From Lytechinus variegatus (lineage: Eukaryota > Echinodermata > Echinoidea > Temnopleuroida > Toxopneustidae), in NCBI RefSeq assembly GCF_018143015.1, contig NC_054743.1:28554934-28618933 (forward strand): 64,000 nucleotides of DNA, read 5' to 3'. The notes under the pieces are model-generated. The model was not told where the DNA came from. It ran no database searches and saw only the letters and a list, made by a program, of their open reading frames with translations. Positions 43,878 through 55,200 of the stretch are shown here, piece after piece (the stretch's first letter is position 1; every line of letters begins with the position of its first letter). The position numbers and the translations under genes are program-made.

Positions 43878-44099
43878 AAGGCGTGGTCAAACCGCCCGAG
43901 CGTTGTTGGAGCGGTCGTGGAGCGGAGAGAAAAAAAAATCATCACCGCTCGCTACCGTTCATCATTTTCGATTTCGATTGTTGTTTTTTTTTCGATTTAT
44001 GTTTTCGATTTTCCCCAAATTTTGTGAGCGAAATTCGGCCCTCTTTCCCTACCTCTCCACGACTTATCAAACAACGCTCGGGCGGTGTGACCATGCCTT
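43878..44099. mobile_element. MITE with AAGGCGTGGTCA ends
   Basis: AAGGCGTGGTCAAACCGCCC with GAGCGTTGTT on the left is mirrored by AACAACGCTC with GGGCGGTGTGACCATGCCTT on the right. The 222-bp element has no coding capacity. Confidence 0.8.
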
Positions 44100-44769
44100 T
44101 CGCATTTTAAAACTTTAGATAATTTTTTTACATAGACCAGTATGTGAACAAACTCTGTTCACTCTGTGCGACATCGTGCTTGTGCATGGTATTTCGACCC
44201 AATCGCGTCGGGCTATAGTGAGAACTTAATAACAATAACGGAAAAAATTGTACTGCCGTACTCACTGAATTAATTAACATTCACGTATAGAATGATGCTA
44301 CACCATCATTTGGCCTGTGTTGATATCTTTATCAATACCCTAAATAAGGGATTGGCAAAGTAATTAATTCATTTTCATTCATGGTTTTCATAATTCCGTT
44401 TCAATATGCAAGGGTAAATTCAAAACCTGAATATGACTGTCTCCGCCTCTTATTTTGTCTAATAAATGCTTTGCATCATTACGTATAAATAAAATCTTAT
44501 ATAATTTAATGTAGAACCCGAGCAATTAGCCGGCGGATGGGCATGCGCACTGGTCATAATTCTACCTTTAATGAGAAAGAATCCAAGTCGTGAAACAAAC
44601 GAACATCACTGGATGGAGACCTGAAATACCAGCGAATAAACCAGTTCGTAGTTACTTATGGACAATTTTGGTTAAATGACCTTTCATTTCTTTCATTATG
44701 ATAGGCAGATTTCAAAGCAAGATATTACGTAAGCTTGCCTTACATAGCAGGATGAAGAAATTGAATAGA

Positions 44770-44925
44770 CCAGGGCTCCGTAACACAAAGATTAGCGATC
44801 AGTCGCTAAATGAACTGACCAATTATTTACACGCGCATTAGGTTTGAAATACTGGCCAGCGACCAATCAGTGCGGTTCTTCCATATTTGTAATTCATCGC
44901 AAAACTTTGTGTTACGGAGCCCTGG
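44770..44925. mobile_element. hAT-like MITE with CAGGGCTCCGTAACAC ends
   Basis: CCAGGGCTCCGTAACACAAAG at 44770 is matched by CTTTGTGTTACGGAGCCCTGG ending at 44925. The 156-bp size and CAGGG terminus resemble hAT-derived MITEs; no clean 8-bp target duplication was seen. Confidence 0.75.
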
Positions 44926-45510
44926 TGACTAGAATAGCAGAGCAATGAACAATTCATGAAGGCATTTGTTGCATTCCTACTTTGAATGCATATCATAGCA
45001 TGTTGCACAATGTACTTGACAAACTGTGAAATACCAGTCGTTCGTGGACGAATTGTTGTGTTTTTGTGGATGTAAATGAAAACCACAATTCAAAAGAATA
45101 TATGAAAAATCAAGACATCAAAGTTGGTGCTTATCTCATTAGATTTTAAACCTCCATGTCACTTTAGTACAAATGACCTTCCTCTGATCATGCGTAGAAT
45201 ATTTTGATCATGCGCAGAAAGGAACTACGAACTGGCTTTTTCCGAGCTACTGCTCCCGACAAAATGTAAAAAAGGAGGCAAACTCATTGGGCTGGAACTT
45301 AAAAGATATTGGTCGCCGATTGATCGTAAGAACCGGCGGTGATAATGGTGACAGACATTAATAATACGCTTGTTGCCTCACACAGGACACGTGGCTTGCT
45401 GGCTCTTTATATAAATCGACAAATTAGATATCACAGGAGTAAATGGAAGTCTCAATAATTTATAAGTTAAATTCAAATAACTATCTGATTATGGGAAGAG
45501 TATATAAAAC

Positions 45511-46014
45511 GGTTTATTGCCATTTCGTCCACTGCCATTTTGTCCACTACCCACATGGTCTAATATCATTTCGTCTACCATCAGTTGGTCCACTATCCAC
45601 ATGGTCCAATTACCATTTCGTCCAATCACCATTTCGTCTAATAGCCATTTCGTCTAATAGCCATTTCGTCTATTATCATTTGGTCTAATAGCCATTTGGT
45701 CTAATGGTATTTTTTTGCCAATTGGTCCAATAGCCACTTTGTCCACTATCATTACGTCTATTCCCATTTGGTCTAATAGCCAAATGGTCTAAAGGCAAAT
45801 GGTCTAATAACCACTTGGTCTACTTTCATTTCGTCCATGTTCCATTTGGTCTAACTGCATTTGGTCTACTATCACTTGGTCTAAACTCATTTCGGCTAAC
45901 AATCATTTGGTCTAATTGCCATTTGGTCTAATAGCCAATATGTCCAATTGCCATTTTGGCTAATCACCATTTCGTCTAATATTCATTTCGTCTAATACGC
46001 ATACTGGTCTACTA
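45511..46014 (+). repeat. Minisatellite arm, forward
   Basis: About 30 degenerate units. Each joins a CCATTT-GGTC or CCATTT-CGTC half with TAATAG, CTAC or CAAT spacers; the alternation of GGTC and CGTC is irregular. Confidence 0.8.
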
Positions 46015-46214
46015 TGCTGCACTAGCGCCCTATACGACCCGAGTCGACTCTATTCGCGATTGTGGGCCTAATTAATTACCAATTCTCTTCTTGATTTATT
46101 TTATCACTGTTGACTAGTGTTGTTCGTCATTGATTACTTTGCATTATGGAAGTGTTTTCCACCCAAAGGGGAGCAATGTGTGTCTTATCGAGGTTATACA
46201 TACACGATACGGGC

Positions 46215-46870
46215 GAGGAAAAACGTCATTTTCATGTCAGAATATCACAAATTTCGACCAGCGCTCGCATTGTTTATTTAGATGTGTATTATGTACAAAT
46301 TTACAAAAAGTGATTAAAGTTCCCCGTTTTGAGGTCTGAATATAGGAAAATTTCAGCTCGCACTGTGATGTTGCATTTACAAAAGTAAAATATGTATCTT
46401 CAAGAATTCCTAAACGCAGTCCTTAAAACGCCCCTGTTTCATGACAGTATATGGAAAATTCTCAGCTCGCGCTGTGCGCTTGCAATCCTCGCATTAGTTA
46501 TTAATCTAGAGAAATGTTCAGGATTTCAAACAGTGTCAAGACTTACGATTTTATGTGTAAAATAATAGTGGGCCTACATGAAATAAAATGTTTATAAAAA
46601 AAAAAGATCAGCTCGCGCAAGCAAAAAAAAAAAAAAAAAAACACGGAAAAAACCCTCTTCGATCCGCAGACAGGGGAATATATAAATGAATGAACATTTT
46701 TCGAGCAACAGCCCCCCCCCCCCCTGCCCCCATTAGCAAAAGCTAGATCCGCAAAAGGGATGTGTTATAATTATACCCGGCAGGCCTATATACTCGCGAC
46801 CAAAAATCTACTGTAGTGATTTCAATACCCCCCCCCCCTTCCTGTAAACTCCTGGATCCGCGCCTACGTA
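46215..46870. mobile_element. Partial 'GGATCC' element with GCGC-motif repeats
   Basis: CAGCGCTCGCATTG, CAGCTCGCACTGTG and CAGCTCGCGCTGTGCGCTTG recur, followed by C-runs and an end CTCCTGGATCCGCGCCTACG at about 46850. It resembles the 8804-10327 element; its left end is not recognisable. Confidence 0.4.
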
Positions 46871-46914
46871 GTAGTAATTATTTGAATTATGTATATTATT
46901 TCTATTATGATTAT

Positions 46915-47060
46915 CCTTATCATTATCATTTTTGTTAATATTAGTAATATGATCATCATAATTATTATTATTATTAGTACTTGTAAATTTTATTATTATT
47001 ATTAATATTATTATTTATTAGTATCATTATGATGATTATCATTCTTATTATTATATCCAT
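46915..47060. repeat. ATT-rich microsatellite
   Basis: Imperfect ATT/ATC repeats, including an ATTATTATTATTAGTA run. Simple sequence. Confidence 0.85.
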
Positions 47061-47595
47061 TAATTGCTACAGCATGAGTATATCACAAACATTATACTCA
47101 TCGTTATTGTCAATACTACTATAGGCCTACATTTATTTTAGGCGCAGGCGGGCTTCTAGCGACGGGAAACGAACAAAAAGGGAGAGGATAGTACAGGGAA
47201 AGAAGATAGGACAGATCGGGAAGAGCTCTTTTTGGGGGGTGGGGGGTACATTGATCAATAATATTTCTTTAAAAGGCTATATTGTCTTTCATCTGTTTAT
47301 CGTAATTTGATATCGGAATACAATATTCTCCTTTCTTTTTTTTTAATAAAAATTGAGCGACAAATCAAAATTAAAGGACCCTTTTCCATTTTCCCCATCT
47401 TAGTTCCCCCTTTTATATGGGTGTGTGTGCGTTTTAGGGGGGGTGGGGGTGCCTGAATTGCTGTACGCACTGAATCGACCCTTGCGATAGTAGTTATCAT
47501 CATAGTTTTTAGGGTTTTTTTTAAACTAATATCATCAATAATTTCAAGGTATTAAAGTCATTTCGCTCCCCTCCTCGGATAACGCAAATTATTTG

Positions 47596-48092
47596 TATTA
47601 GACGAAATGGCTATTGGACCGAATGGCTATTAGACTAAATGGCTATTGGACGATTTGGGAATTGGACGAAATGGTTAGTAGACGATTTGGTTGGTAGACG
47701 AAATGATTATTGGACCTAATGGTTGATGGACGAAATGACTATCAGACGAAATGGCAATTGGACGAGTTGATAAGTAGACGATGTGGATATTGGACCAACT
47801 GAAATTAGCCGACATGGCTATTGGACCAAATGAACGGTGGACGAACTGGTTAATGGACGATTTGGCATTAGACCAAATGGATTTAGACGAAATGGTTGGT
47901 AGACGAAATGGTTGTAGACGAATTGGCTATAGACTAACTGGCTATTAGACTAAATGGCTATTAGACGAAATGGTGATTGGACGAAATGGGTGGTAGACGA
48001 AATGTTGATGGACGAAATGGCATTAGACGAAATGAATGTAGACCATGTGGTGAGTGGACGGGATGGCAGTAGACGAATTGGCAATTTACCTA
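47596..48092 (-). repeat. Minisatellite arm, inverted
   Basis: Units of the form AGACGAAATGGCTATT and GGACCAAATGG, the reverse complement of the left arm. Outer units align with the outer left units; inner units have diverged in order. Confidence 0.8.
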
Positions 48093-48887
48093 TAAAACCA
48101 CCCCTTTTGTAAAATTCAGTTGATTAATGAATGTTTTGTAATCGAGGATAATCATTTGGCGATGAATCAACAACGACAATATATGTCGCTAATTTTCAGC
48201 TCTCGCAGATAAAGACCTAAGCCCAATTCAACAAAACTTATCGGTTGATCGTATAGATACAATTATTTCTCAGGACTCATTCATTCTATAACAATATCAA
48301 TGCAACCAATCCTTTCAAAATCGAACTCAAGATCCGTTTCTAATCATTTCTGGCGGGGTTCTGGAAAGGTAAGAGAGTTTCCAATTTCGAAATTCAGTAT
48401 CAGCAAGATACATCGCGGCTATTCTGACATGTTCTACTTGCCTTGCAATATACTTGACACAATGAGCTTGTCATGAGCTTCTAACTTGTGGGACACTCGC
48501 TACTCAAGATTCTGCAGGAATATTAAACTATGTAGGCAAGATATTACCCAGACAGGAGGGAAAGAACAAGATTGAGTCATTATAGCAAACCAATACTAGT
48601 TATATTATGATGTTTGGTATGTCGTTAAGGTCATTTGTCCGTGTAGATATTATATATATGCTGTATACTTTGCTAAAGAGTTCATGTGTGTTCTATTCCT
48701 ATACGTGGTAAGCTTTGTCCCACCAAAAAGCGCGAGCTATGTATCGTCAGCCAAACAATTGAGTTGTGATATACATTTCAAACAAGCAAATAAGGCACTG
48801 GGCGAAAGCAGCAACAGAAATTTGACAACATAGATAATTCGAGCACCAATAACATGATATTTTAAAGTACTGTCTTTGATAGTATTT
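48093..48887. other. 3' flank of the SRCR-WSC gene
   Basis: Probably contains its 3' UTR on the minus strand. I saw no clear polyadenylation signal, no other gene and no repeat that I recognise. Confidence 0.45.
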
Positions 48888-49218
48888 CTATACACCAAGC
48901 GTTTCATATTCATTCCCCCCTCCTAAGAACAAATCATCTGCATCCGGATCACCGGCTTTGTATGCAACCGAAAGACGGTTGTCCGGTTCCAAGTATACAC
49001 CGGGCTCCTGGTACACCGGCTCGCCGCCTAAACTGTCTGCGTATGGTCCTTCCGGCATAGCGCCCCTCTGTGCTTCCTTTCGCTGGACGCTCAAGCTCTG
49101 GTAACCATTGCCGTCGGGCCGCCGTTCACTGAGGGTCATGTAAGGACGCACATTAACATTCTGATTGCTGTGCGGAGGTGTGTGATAATCATCAGAAACT
49201 CCGTACGTAGTTCTAGAC
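48888..49218 (-). CDS. SRCR-WSC receptor, cytoplasmic tail exon
   Basis: Starts after TTTTTTGCAG and encodes a 109-residue tail ending GNEYETLGV. It carries all nine tail tyrosines: YGVS, YHTP, YMTL, YQSL, YADS, YQEP, YLEP, YKAG, YETL. The two YxxP sites favour SH2-type adaptor binding; the YxxL sites favour ITAM-type or endocytic use. Confidence 0.9.
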
Positions 49219-52200
49219 CTGCAAAAAAAGAAGTCATTATGCGTTACGTAAATATCGCGAATGAATGTCTATTCAACGTTATTACCAGTTTTCACGACAC
49301 TGTTAAAGCCTGTATTTACTAATAACAAAATGCTTGAAAATTATATCTTACGCATATCAAACTTTATTCAAAAGTCATAATTACGCCAATGAAAAAAAAA
49401 TGTCAAAGTCGATTGCAATAAAATATAAAGTTAAAATTTGAAAATAAAAATCGACATTTTGTCTTAGAGACTAGCACGCTAGTTTATTGAGCACAATAAA
49501 TCAACCTCTCTTGAAAATAGCAAATTAACGTGTTATCAGAAATTCATAACACAACGCGTTGATTCGCCAATGAAGTGACAAGTCAGACATCCTTTGCAAA
49601 CGATATAAATCAATACAACCAGTATTCAAGCGCTCTCGCAATCATAAGCAAGGGATTCGATACCAGGCCGGAAACTGATACACCGGGCAAACTTGCATTG
49701 GCGATCAGTCTGAATGAATTGAAATCATTACTGTGATTACATACCTCAGTCTGCAGTTCCAGATGAGACAGCCAAAAATTATAACGAGGCAAAAGAACAA
49801 CAGCGCCCCCAAGATGTACACGATTATCATCATCGTCCCATCTTCAAATGGAAAGCAAAATGGAAACAGACAAACTTTAAGTTAAGATTCTGGTAAAGAA
49901 GTCTGAATTCCAAAGGAAGTGGTTAGAAGTAATTCTATAGCGGTACCATATAACAGAATGCTTATTTAGAACAGCACAACTTTATAATTAAAATGGTTCA
50001 GGTTTGTTTGGAAATGTATTGATTCCATTACCATATTTTATCGTTGTATGTTAGATTTGAAATAAACAGATGCTAGTGTTTGAATCGAATAAAGACTAGA
50101 TTACTTGTTTTACTATAAAGGACGGGTCGTGTTGTGATGTACATGGAGATAGCATTATGTCATAAAGATGTCCGTCCTCAATCAGCGATGATAGTCATAC
50201 TTTACCGCTACATCTTGATTCTGTTCATTCGTACAGGCCTAACAATATAATGTAGAATAATAACACCAAACAGAACATAGGCCTACCTGACAAAGAACCT
50301 TGAGTAGCTTTCAAACTTTTGGTTGATGACACTTCTGAGGCTGCTGATGTAGTGGAGACCAGGGTGATGTCCAGGTCAGGGCTGGTCATTTCTATGGGAC
50401 TGGGTGTTCTTGGCAAGGAATAATTGGTAGTTGTTGGCACGAGAGTTGTCGTCAGGATAGCTGGAAAGATTAATAGTTGTCATTATTGTCATTTCAATCA
50501 CAATGACGTTATCCTCATTAACGGCAAAACCTTCATAACCGTTGATTTGATAAGCATGTTAAGGGGTCAGGGAATTTCGAAACAAAACAATATTACCAAG
50601 TTAAGTCATCAGGCCAATACATGAATTAGTATTTTTTTTTTTTTTTTTAAACAAGTGCACACCTAGTTACCAATAATGCATATAGCATTTCCATTTATTT
50701 GAAAGCAGGATAAAAGAGCATTGTATATTAAACGCCTTGCTCACGGGCATAGGTGCCGCGGCCGGGGATCGAACTCCGGACTTTCCATGTATAGCCAGGC
50801 GCCTTAGACCACTCGGCCACGGCAACTCCACATAGTATAAGCGATGAAACCGATAGTAATTATAACGCAAATGGCAATCTATGAAGAGCGAAGCAATGAA
50901 GTTGCATTCATTTTTTCCTACCATATTGTGCACAACTACGGTTGTATATAAGGAGGGCGATTCTATAAAAAAATAATCTTTCCTGGAAGTTCAACTTTTA
51001 TTTCCCGTGTAAATCTTCAGTTTATTTACTGTACTGAATATAATCTGTAATAATTACAACCTTGTTAGCCTCGAAATGATCTCTTTTAGGAAGGTCTTAT
51101 ACATACTTGAGGGAATTACCTAGGTGGCTGCTTCATGAGGCCGATTGTTAGGTATGAGTGACTTTATGAACGATTGGTTATCCTTTCTTGCAGAGGCGGC
51201 GGAATATTAGGCTCGGACGAAGAAAGTGGAAGGGCACCTTTTGTCTGCCAAAGAATAGGTACCCCTCCACTTTCATTGTATGAGCCTGACGTTCCAGCGC
51301 CTCTGATTTCTTGCGCTTCATGATAATTCGCCACTGAATTACCATCTAAACTTGTAGGAACATCTCTATGACGTTTCTAAAATCGCTTGTTACTCTAAGA
51401 ACAGCTTTATGAAACTCCCACAAGGAAAATGATAACGGCCAGGCTTTAATGTGATGCTCGATTGTAACCATTACTAACATCTGCGTTAGATGTGAACATA
51501 ATTGTGTTCCTTTCTGTTTTTCTGTTTCTCTTTATGATAACTCCCATAGGAACTCGGCAGGATCTGGTAAACACCAAGCTGGTATATAACCTATTACCCA
51601 GGAAACATGTTTACGTCTAGGTTAATCAGTCATAGTGGCTGACCTTATAGACGACAGATATTACGCTTAGGCCTTTTCATCAAGGTGGAGACGATGGTAG
51701 AGTGGGGATTCGAACTCACAACCTTGCGATTATGAGGCCAATGCTCTAACTACTGGACAACACGACCCGTTCTGGTAACAAATGGGTGGTGTACCATTAA
51801 AATAAATCTATTTTATCTTCAACTAGAATTGGGCAAAGTTTTATCTGAGCATCAACATCATGCATATCGTTGACAATTTTCTAGACATCACGACCCTTAG
51901 CTTTTGGTTGGGGTGAGCTACACAGCTCAAAATTTATTTTTAAACTTTACCAGTATTTGAAATATTGTGTTCTGCTAAGCCCAATGGTTCCAAAGTAAAT
52001 ACCTAACATATACATGAGTGTATCATTTTTTTTTTCATACACATGTATTGCATCAGCATAATCATCCACAGAAGAAACAAATGAGGCTGGTCACTACTAC
52101 ATGACGGCAAACAAGTGACACGACGATAATTGAATGACCCAAGATAAAGGAATTTGTCAAACCCATGCATAGCCCAAGAAATGAGTTGGTATCATGCAAT

Positions 52201-55200
52201 CATCTATGAAATCTCAGTTCCTGGTTTGTACTGTTATTTTCCGTCATTCTACTGGCGTTATTTGCGTTAATGGGAGTAGTCCTTACTGAGGTCAGGACTC
52301 TTTTGAATGGACCATGGTCGACGAGTCTGCTCCAGACATGTTAGAGATGCAGCCGCATCCTATTCCAAAATCAGTCAACCGGGGTGTCTTTCTTCGTTTT
52401 TTACCTGTTCTGTGAACTGCCATTTTTGCAATGCCCCCACAGGTTTCCAATTGATTCCCACTGCATGTGTGTCTGCAGACAGCGTCGCTGAATAGTCCGT
52501 ACAGGTCGAAATCTGTATTCTCATCTCCGCAGTAGCATTCAGATCCCAGCTCCAGTCCCGCGTATGCAAAATCGCGTAGTCTACAGAAAGTAATGCAATC
52601 GTTAATTGTCATCCTAGTTGAATCGACGTATGATGTTCCAGTAAATAATCGTGCTTGCGGGTTGTCTCCGTAACAGCCGAGATAAGATGGCCCTGTGTGG
52701 TATAATGAGATTCAAATCATATCAATGAATGTGGTGTCGAACCCATTGATTAATAAAAGATCAAATAAATAAGACATCAACAAAAACAAATAGTTTATCG
52801 ATATGTTCGATGACGTCTCAGACGTTCTACTTGATGAAATTTATTGCATAATTCTTTATTACTTATACGATCTGATTATAAGACATATGGAAATAAGAGT
52901 TATTTGCACAGTACGTGATTCCCATCAGGTTAAATTTAAACTGATCCATGTAATATAAAGTTAGTGTTGTTAACGGAACTTCCGTTTTTCTTCAAATTAT
53001 TTTATCTAGGCTTAATTAGAGCTCCGGAAAATTCACTTCCTCTGTGGTGAACAGGGAAATTTTGGCTAAATAATTTAGTATAATCACTTGCTATGCGTAA
53101 AGTCCTTCATAGCTTACGAAAAGCTGCATCATGTTTATGGATCGGTTCTCAAGTAGGTGTTCCATAAATCTGACCGTAGGTTACGGGTGTTCTTACAAAC
53201 GAATGCTGATCGTTCTCTGGGCGCTAAATTTTATAGTATTATTGAAAATTTGGTGTATATCATTTACCACACGATAGGATCACAAGTTGTTCGTAAAGTA
53301 GTTCGGAATACTTAGTAACAACTTAGGGAAAACCCACCAGGTCCACCGTCAAGTGTATTAAAAAATGCAAGGTACATCAATCAATAAATAGGCTTTGTTG
53401 ATGTCAAACATACTTATTAAAAAAGTTAGGAGCTTACCTTGACACACTACACCGGCTGAGTTTGAGCTGCCGTAACAGTTTTGTGTCGTCATCCGGCAAT
53501 CGTCCAAATTTTGTTCATCTAACGAAAGGAGATAAATCACATTGTCATAAAAGTTCGAAAAATCACCTTAAATTTTTGAACACAGCCGAAAGCTTACCGA
53601 GGCTATTGAGATATATCAACGATGGATTACCTAGCATACTTATACAGCCAGACATCTTAGAAAGATAAAAAATAAAATCTTATGACTGACGGAGACCACG
53701 TAAAGAACTCAAAAGGACTGACCGAAACCACCATAGAACTCTTAAAGTCTCAATGATACTCATTGCCTGCAAACTTAAGTCCTGCCGTTATTTTTCACCG
53801 GTATTTTTGTTGTATTTTGATGGTCTCTTGAATATCTTTCATAAAAAAAAATCGTTTGAAAATTATTACGTTGACTCGCACTGGTCTTTCAATTATCTTA
53901 CGAGGATGTCTCCACATTCTTTCAGTGATAATCACAAGGCATTAAGACGGTAGAGTAAGAATATTTACTAAAAAGGTTAACAATACATTTAAAAGTTCAT
54001 TGAAAGACTGATGAAGAACCAAATAAATGGAAGACAAATTTTCTCAAAGACAGCAGGCCAGGCCACACTTGCCAGAATCGTACATGACGTATTTAATTCA
54101 TTGAAGACCATCAAATGGGTTTAAAGCAATTATTCCTTCAGTCGATCTAATGTGGTCTTCATAGTTTGTGTGGATCATCGCTACAGGTGTATCAATGAAT
54201 AAAGCATTTTTATAACAACAGAAAAAAATAAGAAAAAAACGTAAACGGTCCTTACTTCCTTTGCAATGGATAGTTTTCTTGTATATTGGTGCCGTGCCCG
54301 AGTCAAACTCCGACCTCACGAGCTCCATCTGTGCCCCGGTGAAACCAAGCTGTCGACACGTCACTGTGACGTCATTTATGTCCCACGAGCTCCCACAAAT
54401 TGTATTCCATCCGATGCCCTCGACGTTGATCTCTACTCTGCCGTTTGTTGGGGAATCGCCATCTTGTAACCTCACATCTATGAAGGTGTAAAGGATGATA
54501 AGAGAAAAGTTAATTCCGGTTTTATTGAGAAATTAAAATTCGCGCTATTTACCCCATGAAAGATCATACGACCGTCACCGTCTTGGATAGAACACTTATC
54601 TACAAAAAGTGCTTAAAGGTGACTTTTCGTGTAATATCAGTCTTTTCCCCCAAAGTGACATATTTTTGTTTGGCAGCCATTTTAAAAGTGTATAGTCGGG
54701 TTTTTTTGACACGCACTGTATATTCCGGAGAAGTGGAGTGTTTTATAAATGTTCAACGACTTTGAAATTATGTCCGATTGAGCAAAGCGAGCGGGCTCCG
54801 CAAATCGATATTCCTACTAATAATTTTACCATAGATCTGTAAGTCTAATACGTGTATACAAGATATAGTTTGTTATAAAAAAAAATACATTCACCGTTGT
54901 GAGAGAGGCCTTACAAATAATCTTGTTTCCGTATTAGCGATTATTTGGCGGATACCGGAACTGCTTTGTGGTTGAAAATGACCCTGGTATACATTGGTAT
55001 GTAGTCGATGTGCATGGACACACGTTGATTTAGAGTTCAATTAGGCAAATGATAATATGAAGATTTTTTTTATCTGTACCTGTGGTATGCAACCATTGTG
55101 TTTGCATTGATTTAAGAAAACAGCAAAGTAATGTCAGCTTAGCAGGTCAACAAGGAATATTAAAATGTGTATCGGTGAAAGGATGTGTTCACTGTAGTCA

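Larger units (their letters stand above)
42649..45510. other. Gene-poor stretch with small MITEs
   Basis: No gene recognised. Three separate fold-back MITEs are listed individually (43137, 43878, 44770). The rest is AT-rich with G runs at about 42826-42838 and 43100-43140. Confidence 0.55.
45511..48092. mobile_element. Fold-back structure with 'CCATTTCGTCTA' minisatellite arms
   Basis: Left arm 45511-46014 and right arm 47596-48092 are inverted copies made of degenerate 14-18-bp units such as GCCATTTCGTCTAATA and CCATTTGGTCTAATAG. The extreme ends match in order (GGTTTATTGCCATTTCGTCC on the left; GGTAAATTGCCAATTCGTCT on the right read inverted), so they act like terminal repeats. The 1.6-kb core holds a partial GGATCC-type element and an ATT microsatellite, with no transposase. 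Confidence 0.6.

Noticed and set aside
50752-50826. A functional tRNA gene on the minus strand
   Set aside because: A- and B-boxes are good, but the anticodon arm is not canonical and a SINE-type tail follows; annotated as a SINE.
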